A stretch of 55,330 nt of DNA from JANYCG01 sp031428695 (GTDB taxonomy: Bacteria; Pseudomonadota; Gammaproteobacteria; Burkholderiales; Burkholderiaceae_C). The notes beneath the pieces are model-generated. The model was not told where the DNA came from, made no database searches, and saw only the letters and a program-made list of their open reading frames with translations. Each line of letters begins with the position of its first letter. The first letter of the stretch is position 1. Both the position numbers and the translations under genes were made by a program. The stretch is from NCBI GenBank assembly GCA_031428695.1, contig JANOYE010000179.1, positions 1 through 55,330 of the forward strand, in the 5' to 3' direction. Of this stretch, positions 14,464 through 22,173 are shown piece by piece.

Positions 14464-15702
14464 ATGCCTGCCTCCGATCTGTACAACCTCGCCCCCTTGG
14501 CGCCAATGCTGCTGGCCGGCCTCGCCTTGGCGCTGGCGCCAGTGGCCTGGGTGGCGTGGCGTCACCGCCAGGGCACGCCGCTTGGTCGTATGCACGCGTT
14601 GACGCTGGTGGCGCTTTTCCTCACCTTCGATCTGGTGCTTTTTGGCGCTTTCACGCGGCTGACTGACTCTGGCCTGGGCTGCCCCGACTGGCCGGGCTGT
14701 TACGGCAGCGCCAGCCCAGTGGGTGCCGCAGCGGCTATTGAGGCGGCGCAAACCGCGCTGCCCAGCGGGCCGGTCACTGAACGCAAAGCCTGGATCGAAA
14801 TGATCCACCGCTATTTCGCCACCGGCGTGGGTGCGTTGATCCTGCTGCTGGCGGTTTTTTCCTGGCGCGCTGGGCCCAGCGCCGCGCCCGAAGGAGAGCG
14901 CGCAAGCCTCTGCGCCCAGCGTTGGTGGGCCACGGCAACCTTGGTCTGGGTCTGCATTCAAGGTGCCTTTGGCGCGTTGACGGTGACGATGAAACTCTTT
15001 CCTGCCATCGTGACTTTGCATTTGTTGGGCGGACTGATTTTGCTGGCGCTCCTGACCGTGCAAGTCACCCGCCTGGGCGATAGGGCAGCGGCGCGCACGA
15101 CAACTTTTTCTATGAACTTGCCATCGACGCAAGCCTTGTCACTTTCTGCCGCCAGCACCTGGCTGCTGTGGCTGGCATTTGCCGCGCTGGCCCTGCAAGT
15201 GGCGCTGGGCGGTTGGGTCAGCACCAACTACGCCGTGCTCGCGTGCAGCGACTTCCCGCGCTGCCAGGGCAGCTTTTGGCCCACCATGGATTTCGCCCAG
15301 GGGTTTGAGCTTTGGCGGCCATTGGGGCGCACGGGAGGGGCGGGCGGCTCAGGCGCAGGCGAGCACATTCCATTTGCGGCGTTGACCGCCATTCATTTCA
15401 GCCACCGCGCCTTCGCCTTGGTGACCGCCGCTTTGTTGGCCGCGTTGGCCTGGCAATTGAATCGCTACCCCCAGCTTCGCAGCCATTCACGCTGGCTGGC
15501 CGGGTTGCTGGGTTTGCAGGTGGCCACGGGCCTGGCCAATGTGGTGTTGGACTGGCCATTGCTGGCAGCGGTTTTGCACACCGGCGGGGCCGCCGCTTTG
15601 GTGGTGGTTTTGACCTGGGTGGCCTGTGTGGCTCGCCTGGCGCGAAGCAGGGCGCAGCTTGGTGAACACGCTTCTGGCAGGGGTTGGGGAGTGGCTGCAT
15701 GA
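14464..15702 (+). CDS. ctaA: Heme A synthase (Cox15/CtaA family)
   Basis: A 412-aa eight-helix membrane enzyme that oxidises the C8 methyl of heme O to give heme A. Seen are FGAFTRLTDSGLGCPDWPGCYG, EMIHRYFATGVGALILLL (His ligand), GAFGALTVTMKLFPAIVTLHLLGG, and in the second half GGWVSTNYAVLACSDFPRC and HFSHRAFALVTAALL. The stop overlaps the ctaB start (ATGA), so the two heme-synthesis genes are coupled. Confidence 0.95.
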   Translation: MPASDLYNLAPLAPMLLAGLALALAPVAWVAWRHRQGTPLGRMHALTLVALFLTFDLVLFGAFTRLTDSGLGCPDWPGCYGSASPVGAAAAIEAAQTALPSGPVTERKAWIEMIHRYFATGVGALILLLAVFSWRAGPSAAPEGERASLCAQRWWATATLVWVCIQGAFGALTVTMKLFPAIVTLHLLGGLILLALLTVQVTRLGDRAAARTTTFSMNLPSTQALSLSAASTWLLWLAFAALALQVALGGWVSTNYAVLACSDFPRCQGSFWPTMDFAQGFELWRPLGRTGGAGGSGAGEHIPFAALTAIHFSHRAFALVTAALLAALAWQLNRYPQLRSHSRWLAGLLGLQVATGLANVVLDWPLLAAVLHTGGAAALVVVLTWVACVARLARSRAQLGEHASGRGWGVAA

Positions 15703-16604
15703 GTGAAGCGCAAGTGATGGCCAAACCCACCTGGCGCACGTTGCTGTCGCAGTACAACACGCTGACCAAACCCCGTGTGATCCAGCTCATCGTGTTTTGC
15801 GCCTTGATCGGCATGGTGTTGGCCGTGCCCGGCCTGCCGACGCTGGCCGAGCTGAAACTCGCCGCCATCGCCTGTTTCGGCGTCTGGCTGGTGGCTGGCG
15901 CAGCGGCGGCTTTCAACTGCCTGGTTGAGAAGGGCATTGACGCCAAGATGAAACGCACCGCCTGGCGCCCCACCGCCAAAGGCGAGTTGAGCGACGTGCA
16001 AACCGGCGTCTTCTCGGCGCTGCTGTGCGCGTTGGGCTCGGTGATTCTGTACGTGTGGGTCAACCCGCTCACCATGTGGCTGACCTTTGCCACGTTTGTC
16101 GGTTATGCCGTGGTCTACACCGTGATCTTGAAGCCGCTGACGCCGCAAAACATCGTGATCGGCGGCGCTTCCGGCGCCATGCCGCCGGTGCTCGGCTGGG
16201 CCGCCATGACCGGTGAAGTCGGCCCCGAGGCGTTGATTTTGTTCCTCATCATCTTCCTGTGGACGCCGCCGCACTTCTGGGCGCTGGCGCTCTACCGCGT
16301 GGAAGACTACCGCAAGTCAGGTCTGCCGATGTTGCCCGTCACCCATGGCAGCGAGTTCACGCGCCTGCAGATCGTGCTGTACACCTTCATCCTGTTCGCG
16401 GCCTGCTTGTTGCCGTTCATTTACGGCATGAGTTCGTGGATTTACCTGGCGGCGGCGGTGGTGTTGAGCATCGGCTTTTGTGGCTACGCCATCGCGCTGT
16501 GGCGGCACTACTCAGACGCCCTGGCGCGCAAGACTTTCCGCTTTTCTTTGATTCACCTGAGCGTTCTTTTTGCAGCGTTTCTGGTGGATCACTACGTTTT
16601 TTAG
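15699..16604 (+). CDS. ctaB: Protoheme IX farnesyltransferase (heme O synthase)
   Basis: A 301-aa UbiA-family membrane prenyltransferase that makes heme O from heme B. LTKPRVIQLIVFCALIGM, NCLVEKGIDAKMKRTAWRP (first Asp-rich motif region) and the loop HFWALALYRVEDYRKSGLPMLPVTHG are typical. The start ATG 15699 overlaps the ctaA stop; the upstream alternative at 15684 lacks support. Product feeds CtaA, which is encoded just before it. Confidence 0.96.
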   Translation: MSEAQVMAKPTWRTLLSQYNTLTKPRVIQLIVFCALIGMVLAVPGLPTLAELKLAAIACFGVWLVAGAAAAFNCLVEKGIDAKMKRTAWRPTAKGELSDVQTGVFSALLCALGSVILYVWVNPLTMWLTFATFVGYAVVYTVILKPLTPQNIVIGGASGAMPPVLGWAAMTGEVGPEALILFLIIFLWTPPHFWALALYRVEDYRKSGLPMLPVTHGSEFTRLQIVLYTFILFAACLLPFIYGMSSWIYLAAAVVLSIGFCGYAIALWRHYSDALARKTFRFSLIHLSVLFAAFLVDHYVF

Positions 16605-16634
16605 CCGCCCGGTTATGGCGTCAAAGGGGCCTCA

Positions 16635-17279
16635 ATGACTAAACGAATTGCTATAAAAAAAGCAGCATGCTACGCTGCTTTTTTGGCGCTTATCGGGCTG
16701 TCAGGCATATTTTTGAGTGCCTGCTCGGAAAACAAACCGTCGTTTGTTTCGATCGACGTGACCGGCGCGGATTACGCCAAAGACTTCGCGCTGGCTGGCC
16801 CGCAAGGCGGCCCGCTGACAGACCACAACGGCCAGCCCCGCGCCATCAAGGATTTCGCGGGCAAGGTGGTGGTTTTGTTCTTCGGCTACACCCAATGCCC
16901 CGACGTCTGCCCGACCACCATGGCCGAGCTGGCCGAGGTGAAAAAGCTGCTGGGCAAAGACGGCGACAAGCTCCAGGCCGTGTTCATCACGGTCGATCCG
17001 GCGCGCGACACGCCCGAGGTGCTCAAAGCCTACATGACCAACTTCGACCCGACTTTCCTAGCGCTCATCCCCGAAGCCGCCCAGCTGCCCGAGCTGGCGA
17101 AGAACTACAAGGTGTATTACAAGAAAGTCGACGGCAAAACGCCCACCAGTTACACCATGGACCACTCGGCCGGCAGTTTTGTCTACGACACGCGCGGGCA
17201 GTTGCGCCTGTACACGCGTTACGGCAGTGGCGCCAAGGCACTGGCCGCAGACATCGCGCAACTCCTGAAACAGGCTTGA
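16635..17279 (+). CDS. Sco1/SenC-family copper chaperone, lipoprotein
   Basis: A 214-aa protein delivering copper to CuA of subunit II. A signal peptide ends in the lipobox LSAC (Cys at about residue 31). The Sco fold shows FFGYTQCPDVCPTTMAEL with Cys88 and Cys92 and the distal ligand His177 in YTMDHSAGSFVYD, so all copper ligands are present. The signal-peptide codons contain a perfect 11-bp hairpin followed by T residues (16656-16684). Last gene of the oxidase block. Confidence 0.93.
   Translation: MTKRIAIKKAACYAAFLALIGLSGIFLSACSENKPSFVSIDVTGADYAKDFALAGPQGGPLTDHNGQPRAIKDFAGKVVVLFFGYTQCPDVCPTTMAELAEVKKLLGKDGDKLQAVFITVDPARDTPEVLKAYMTNFDPTFLALIPEAAQLPELAKNYKVYYKKVDGKTPTSYTMDHSAGSFVYDTRGQLRLYTRYGSGAKALAADIAQLLKQA
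16656..16684 (+). terminator. Terminator-shaped hairpin within the Sco signal-peptide codons
   Basis: AAAAAAGCAGC (16656-16666) and GCTGCTTTTTT (16674-16684) form a perfect stem with loop ATGCTAC. GC content is low, but the shape and T run are those of an intrinsic terminator, about 20 bases after the start codon. The preceding TTGCTAT resembles the dispersed repeats nearby. Confidence 0.5.
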
Positions 17280-17288
17280 ACCCCAATT

Positions 17289-17404
17289 GTTAATATGGGT
17301 GTTAACAAATTTGGATTTTCAGCCGGTTTTCGAAAAAACATGAAGAAATCGGCACTCAAGTCACGGGAAAAGGCCATAGTTTGCTATAAATAATATAGCA
17401 AACG
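17289..17404 (+). repeat. Composite AT-rich palindromic repeat, copy F
   Basis: TTAATATGGGTGTTAA (17290-17305) is followed by AAATCGGCACTCAAGTCACG and then by a perfect hairpin, GTTTGCTATA/TATAGCAAAC near 17380-17404. It shares its order of parts with copies B (1508) and G (36849). It lies between the 3' ends of sco and rpoH. Confidence 0.65.
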
Positions 17405-17419
17405 AATTCTTCAGAGTTC

Positions 17420-17440
17420 CTGCGGATTTCCCGCAGTTTT
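17420..17440 (+). terminator. Intrinsic terminator between sco and rpoH
   Basis: CTGCGG (17420-17425) and CCGCAG (17431-17436) pair around a 5-base loop and are followed by TTTT. It is oriented for transcription coming from sco. Confidence 0.6.
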
Positions 17441-17465
17441 GGCCTCAGGCGCTCAGGCCCTTAGC

Positions 17466-18479
17466 TCAGGCATATTCCGCCAGCGTCTTCTTCATCTTCT
17501 TCATGGCAGCCGCTTCAATCTGGCGGATGCGTTCGGCGCTCACGCCGTATTCAGCGGCGAGTTCGTGCAGGGTCATGCCGCCCGAGCTGTCGTCGTTCAC
17601 CTTGAGCCAGCGCTCTTCGACGATGCGGCGGCTGCGCGGGTCAAGCGCTTCCAAAGCGGTGGCAATGCCGTCGCTGGCGAGCACGTCGCGCTGGTGCGAT
17701 TCGAGCAAGGCGGTGGGTTCGTGCGCGGTGTCGGTGAGGTAGGTGATGGGGCCAAAGGCTTCATCACCATCGTCGTTCGGTGTGGGGTCGAGCAACACGT
17801 CGCCGCCAGCGAGGCGCATTTCCATCTCGATGACTTCTTCGCGTTTGACTTTCAGCGTGCGCGCCATGGCGTCGATCTGGCCTTCGCTCAGGGTTTCGCG
17901 GTGGGTGCCGATGTGGGTGTTGGCGGCGGCGCGTTGGCCGTCTGATTCGGGGTTCGAATCAAAGGCGGCGTCGTCGGCTTTGTAGCGCTGCTTCATTGAA
18001 CGCAGGTTGAAAAACAGCTTGCGCTGCGCTTTGGTGGTGGCCACCTTGACCATGCGCCAGTTTTTCAGGATGTATTCGTGGATCTCGGCCTTGATCCAGT
18101 GCATGGCGTAACTCACCAGGCGCACGCCTTGATCCGGGTCGAAACGTTTCACGGCCTTCATCAGGCCAATATTGCCTTCCTGGATCAAGTCGCCATGGGG
18201 CAGGCCATAACCCAGGTATTGCCGCGAAATCGACACCACCAGGCGCAAGTGAGAGAGCACTAACTTACCGGCAGCTTCCAGGTCGTTATCGGCCTTGAAT
18301 TTGCGCGAGAACTCCTGCTCTTGCTCTAAGGTGAGCATGGGCAGGCGGTTGGCCACCGATATGTAGGCGTCCAGATTGCCCAGGGACGGTACCATGGCCC
18401 ACGGGTTGGCCACGGCCAAGGCGTTGCCCGGGGTGGAAACACCCAAGGAATTGGCAGAAAGTACAGCTTGAGCAGACAT
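17466..18479 (-). CDS. rpoH: RNA polymerase sigma-32 factor (heat shock)
   Basis: A 337-aa sigma-70-family factor. Region 2 shows LVLSHLRLVVSISRQYLGYGLPHGDLIQEGNIGLMKAVKRFDP and SYAMHWIKAEIHEYILKNWRMVKVATTKAQRKLFFNLR; the Q(R/K)KLFFNLR box is specific to RpoH. Region 4 HTH is MTLHELAAEYGVSAERIRQIEAAAMKKMK. AGGAG lies about 7 bases before the ATG. The promoter overlaps a CIRCE operator at 18525-18551, so transcription is probably controlled by HrcA. It converges on the sco gene. Confidence 0.97.
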   Translation of the reverse strand: MSAQAVLSANSLGVSTPGNALAVANPWAMVPSLGNLDAYISVANRLPMLTLEQEQEFSRKFKADNDLEAAGKLVLSHLRLVVSISRQYLGYGLPHGDLIQEGNIGLMKAVKRFDPDQGVRLVSYAMHWIKAEIHEYILKNWRMVKVATTKAQRKLFFNLRSMKQRYKADDAAFDSNPESDGQRAAANTHIGTHRETLSEGQIDAMARTLKVKREEVIEMEMRLAGGDVLLDPTPNDDGDEAFGPITYLTDTAHEPTALLESHQRDVLASDGIATALEALDPRSRRIVEERWLKVNDDSSGGMTLHELAAEYGVSAERIRQIEAAAMKKMKKTLAEYA

Positions 18480-18521
18480 GAATGACTCCTAAAGATGTCA
18501 CCGGTTAGGTGATTACCCTGA

Positions 18522-18551
18522 ATATTAGCACTCTCTTGAGCGGAGTGCCAA
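18522..18551 (-). promoter_or_regulatory. CIRCE (HrcA) operator overlapping a sigma-70 promoter of rpoH
   Basis: TTAGCACTC (18525-18533), a 9-base spacer and GAGTGCCAA (18543-18551) match the CIRCE consensus TTAGCACTC-N9-GAGTGCTAA at 17 of 18 positions. On the minus strand TTGGCA and TAATAT, 18 bases apart, overlap it as -35 and -10. HrcA binding would block the promoter, about 45 bp before the rpoH start codon. Confidence 0.88.
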
Positions 18552-18617
18552 AGACTTGGGACTCTAAAGGTTCATTTGATTCAATCGTTGCGATAGGTCA
18601 AGCCTACTGCGCCCGAA

Positions 18618-19376
18618 TCACGGGGCCCGCTCGGCCACGTTGCCCAACTGCTTCTCAATTTGCCCCGCGCAATCCAGGGCGGCGCTCAGCAAGGCGCGTT
18701 CATGGGTTTTGGTGGCCCGTTTGGCCAGCACCGAGGCGTGAATGGCAGCGAGGATGTGGCCGGTGCCGTCGTGAATCGGCACGGCGTAACCAATGATGCC
18801 TTCGACCGACTCTTCGGCGCTTTTGCTGTAGCCCTGATCGCGGATGCGTTTGAGTTCCCGCTCAAGCAGGGCCGGGTCGGTGATGGTGGCGGGGGCAATG
18901 CGCGGCAATTTGCCGCTCAAAACTTGCACTTCGAGTCGTTTGTCAAAAGCGGCGAACAGTTTGCCAGCGGCTGTGCTGTGCAAAAAGAGCGACTCGCCCA
19001 AGGGAATGTTCAGCGCGATGCGTTGGCTGCCCAAATACCGGTCGGCATACATGACACGTTTGCCGACCTTGACGCCCAGGTAAACGTCGTCGCCGACTTT
19101 TTTGACCAGCTCTTGTATGTAGCGCCGCGCGATGACACGGATATCGAGCGACTGCAAGGTGCTCAGCGCCAGCGCCACCGCTCGGGGGCCGACCGAATAA
19201 CGCAGGTCGTCGCTGACCGTGGCCACTTCGGCGGCGACCATGGTCTGCATCATGTTGTGGACGCTGCTCACCGGCAAGCCAAGCGCCTCTTTGATCTCAG
19301 TGAGGCGAAGGCCTTCCTTGTTGCGCACCAGCAGGTTCAGCACGTCAAAGGAGCGCAGGTAACGGTCGGGATTCAT
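18618..19376 (-). CDS. IclR-family transcriptional regulator
   Basis: A 252-aa regulator. The N-terminal winged helix is FDVLNLLVRNKEGLRLTEIKEALGLPVSSVHNMMQTMV, and the C-terminal GAF-like effector domain includes LHSTAAGKLFAAF and GYAVPIHDGTGHILAAIHAS. This is full IclR architecture. It lies directly after the catabolic island on the same strand (85 bp past the acyl-CoA synthetase stop) and probably controls it in response to an aromatic or organic acid. The effector cannot be read from sequence. Confidence 0.9.
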   Translation of the reverse strand: MNPDRYLRSFDVLNLLVRNKEGLRLTEIKEALGLPVSSVHNMMQTMVAAEVATVSDDLRYSVGPRAVALALSTLQSLDIRVIARRYIQELVKKVGDDVYLGVKVGKRVMYADRYLGSQRIALNIPLGESLFLHSTAAGKLFAAFDKRLEVQVLSGKLPRIAPATITDPALLERELKRIRDQGYSKSAEESVEGIIGYAVPIHDGTGHILAAIHASVLAKRATKTHERALLSAALDCAGQIEKQLGNVAERAP

Positions 19377-19418
19377 CGGTAAATTTTAAAGCCGGGCTCC
19401 AGTCGCGACTGAGGCAAA

Positions 19419-19450
19419 ACAAGCGCGAACACAAGCGCGAACACAAGCAG
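19419..19450 (+). repeat. Short tandem repeat between IclR gene and acyl-CoA synthetase
   Basis: The 12-bp unit ACAAGCGCGAAC occurs twice and a third time in part (ACAAGC). It fills part of the 85-bp gap and may be slippage-derived. Confidence 0.55.
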
Positions 19451-19461
19451 GGGCCATCATG

Positions 19462-21054
19462 TCAAAGCAACTCTTTGAGCCGCATTTTTTGCAGCTTCCC
19501 GGTGGTGGTCAGCGGCAGTTCCTGGTCGGTCGTCATGCGAAACCGGGCGGGGATCTTGTAGGCTGCCAGCTCCTGTTTGCAAAATTTCTTCAGCGCGTCG
19601 CTGGTAGGCGCTTGGCCTTCCTTGGCGATGATGAAGGCGACAAGCACCTCGTCGAGCTGTGGGTCAGGCACGCCGATCACATACGCGCTGCGCACGCCAG
19701 GGTGACGCATGAGGGTCTCTTCCACCTCGATGGGGGCGATGTTGATGCCGCCGCTTTTCACCATTTCTTTAAGGCGGCCCCGGTAATAAACGCGGCCTGC
19801 GGCGTCCAGCGCGCCTAAGTCGCCGGTGTGGAAGAAACCCTCGGCGTCAAAAGATTCGCGGGTTTTTTCTTCGTCTTTGTAATAGGCCGTGAACAGCGGC
19901 CCCTTGACGCGAATTTCGCCGACTTCATCGGCTGGCAGCGGCAAGCCGGTCTCGATGTGGCAAATGCGAACGGTGACGCCGGGCAGTGGCTGGCCCACCG
20001 AATTGAGGCGCACGTCCAGCGGCTCATGGGCGTCGGTCACGGCGCAGTTGCCGTAGGTTTCGCTCAAGCCGTAAACATTGCAGATTTCTTTGGCACCCAG
20101 GTGTACTGCGCCCATCAACTGCTCGGGCGTGCCAATCATGGCACCGCTGCGCAAGGTGCTGAGGTTGCGTGTGGCCCGGCTTGGGTGCTCGATCAAGGCC
20201 TGCACCATGTTGGGCGTGCCGTACATGATCGAGCAATGCTCGCGCTCGATCAGCGCCAGGGCTTCTTCGGCGTCAAAATGCTCTTGCAACACGACGCAGG
20301 CGCCGTGCGAGAGCATGTTCGGCATGGCATTGACGCTGCCAAAACTCCAAAACAAGGACACGGCAAGCCACAGCCGGTCTTGGTGGGTGACCTTTTGGCG
20401 CTCGCCAATGTTCCAGGCGTTGGTGATCAAGTTCTTGTGTTGCAGCAAGATGCCCTTGGGCGCGGCGGTTGAGCCGGAGGTGTAGAGCAGCAGGGCAATG
20501 TCGTCGCCGGTGACTGCATTGCCCGCAGCTTCGATGGCGGCGGCTGGCACGGCGTCTGCCATGGACAACAGGCCCTCCCAGGAGACGCTGCCTGCGGTGG
20601 CTTGAGGCCCGCCAGCCTGGGTGGTCAGCCATACGCAGCTCTGCAATTTGGGCAGGTGCTGCGTGTGCGGTTGCATCTGGCCGAGCATGGCCTGGTAATC
20701 ATTTTTTCGGAACTTGTCCACCGCAATCAAGAATTTGACCTCGGCATGGGCCAACGCGAACTGCAATTCGCGCGGTGTGGCCCAGGTGTTCAGGCCAACT
20801 GCGGTGGCCCCGAGTTGCTGCAAGGCCAGAAAGGCGACGATCCACTCAGGCCGGTTGTCCATCAGGATGGCCACATGGTCGCCTTTGCGCACGCCCAAGG
20901 CCGCCAAGGCCCGTGCGGCGCGGTGCGTTTCCTCGCGCAACGCACGGTACGTCAAACGCCGACCACTGCCGACCACGGCCTCGCGTTCAGCGAAGTTGCG
21001 TGCCTGCTCGTCCAGCAGGGCGGGAATGGTGCGGCTGGTGGGCATGGGGGTCAT
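19462..21054 (-). CDS. AMP-dependent acyl-CoA synthetase/ligase
   Basis: A 530-aa ANL-superfamily ligase that activates a carboxylic acid with ATP and CoA. The P-loop is LLYTSGSTAAPKGILLQH, the A5 region NVYGLSETYGN, and the A8 hinge YYRGRLKEMVKSGGINIAPIEVEETL. The C-terminal catalytic Lys lies in the TTTGKLQKMRLKELL end. The substrate is unclear; membership resembles medium-chain or cyclic acid-CoA ligases. It follows the LLM monooxygenase gene with a 2-bp gap, so it belongs to the operon running from the liv genes. Confidence 0.88.
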   Translation of the reverse strand: MTPMPTSRTIPALLDEQARNFAEREAVVGSGRRLTYRALREETHRAARALAALGVRKGDHVAILMDNRPEWIVAFLALQQLGATAVGLNTWATPRELQFALAHAEVKFLIAVDKFRKNDYQAMLGQMQPHTQHLPKLQSCVWLTTQAGGPQATAGSVSWEGLLSMADAVPAAAIEAAGNAVTGDDIALLLYTSGSTAAPKGILLQHKNLITNAWNIGERQKVTHQDRLWLAVSLFWSFGSVNAMPNMLSHGACVVLQEHFDAEEALALIEREHCSIMYGTPNMVQALIEHPSRATRNLSTLRSGAMIGTPEQLMGAVHLGAKEICNVYGLSETYGNCAVTDAHEPLDVRLNSVGQPLPGVTVRICHIETGLPLPADEVGEIRVKGPLFTAYYKDEEKTRESFDAEGFFHTGDLGALDAAGRVYYRGRLKEMVKSGGINIAPIEVEETLMRHPGVRSAYVIGVPDPQLDEVLVAFIIAKEGQAPTSDALKKFCKQELAAYKIPARFRMTTDQELPLTTTGKLQKMRLKELL

Positions 21055-21056
21055 GC

Positions 21057-22133
21057 TTAAGCCTGTAGGCGCGGCATCACCTGCTCGGCCATCAACACCA
21101 TCGACTGGCGGGCGAGGGCCGGGTCAGTCCAGTCCACACCGGCATAGAGCAGGGTGCCGAATTTGCCGGTTTCTTGTTGCAGGGCGAGCAATTGGTCGGC
21201 CACCTTGGTGGGCGAGCCATGGATGACCAGTTTATTGATCACGTCTTCCAGCGTCACGCTATCGTCTGGCGCTTTGGGGTCGGTCTTGAACACGCCCAAG
21301 GCGCCGCGCCGCTTGAGCTTGGTGAAGAGCGTGCGGTAGTAGTAGTAATAGGGCCCATCCGTGCCCAACGCATAAGCGGCGGCGGTGGCGTCGTCCTTCG
21401 CCACAAAGACGGTTTTGGCGACACGCCAGTCAGCTGTGTTTGGCGTGCGGCCGATGCGCGCGCAGCCTTCCACATATTTGCCCCAGTGCGAGGCAACCCA
21501 TTTGGGCAGCAAAAAGTTGGCCGAAATCGGATCCCAACCACGTGCCGCCGCTTCGGTGATGCCTTGCGAAAACGGTGCCACAGCGGTGACCACGATAGGC
21601 GGGTGCGGGCGTTGCAAGGGTTTGGGAATCGTGCCCATGCCGGTTTCGGCCAGGTGCGTGCGTTCGGTCGACACTTTCCAGTAGTCGCCGCTGATCTTGT
21701 AAGGTGGGTCGGTGGCCCAGATTTGCAGCACTTGGTTGATGGCTTCGAGAAACATCGCCGGGCGCGCCATGTCCATGTTGCCATAGGCTTCCGCATCGGA
21801 AGGCAATGCGCCGGGGCTGATGCCCAGGATGAAGCGGCCGCCCAGCAGGTGGTCCAGCATGGCGATGTTGCCAGCCACGGCCACCGGGTGGTGGTTGGGC
21901 ATGTTGAGTGTGCCGGTGCCCAGCTTCATGCGTTTGGTGGCGTCTACCAGCGTGGCCAGGAACAGGGCCGAGGAGGTGATGTTTTCCTCGGGGTCAGTGG
22001 CGTGTTCGCCAACATAGCCTTCGGTGAAGCCGAGTTCATCGGCCAGGATGAAGGCGGCGCGGTCTTCGCGCAACGAGACTTGCCAGTCTTTGCCGATGGG
22101 GTGCATGGGCATGGTGAAAAAACCGAGTTTCAT
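21057..22133 (-). CDS. LLM-class flavin-dependent monooxygenase (limonene monooxygenase-like)
   Basis: A 358-aa bacterial-luciferase-like TIM barrel. KLGFFTMPMHPIG at the start, FTEGYVGEHATDP, KLGTGTLNMPNHHPVAVAGNIAMLDHLLGGRFILGISPG and the late VIHGSPTKVADQLLALQQETGKFGTL are typical. Relatives include limonene 1,2-monooxygenase-like and type II Baeyer-Villiger enzymes, which need reduced FMN from a partner reductase. The only reductase gene seen is at 50751-51842. It lies between BVMO1 and the CoA ligase. Confidence 0.85.
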   Translation of the reverse strand: MKLGFFTMPMHPIGKDWQVSLREDRAAFILADELGFTEGYVGEHATDPEENITSSALFLATLVDATKRMKLGTGTLNMPNHHPVAVAGNIAMLDHLLGGRFILGISPGALPSDAEAYGNMDMARPAMFLEAINQVLQIWATDPPYKISGDYWKVSTERTHLAETGMGTIPKPLQRPHPPIVVTAVAPFSQGITEAAARGWDPISANFLLPKWVASHWGKYVEGCARIGRTPNTADWRVAKTVFVAKDDATAAAYALGTDGPYYYYYRTLFTKLKRRGALGVFKTDPKAPDDSVTLEDVINKLVIHGSPTKVADQLLALQQETGKFGTLLYAGVDWTDPALARQSMVLMAEQVMPRLQA

Positions 22134-22173
22134 GGGGTGGCCTTGGTGATCTTGCGGGTTGAATTCTGGGCGG

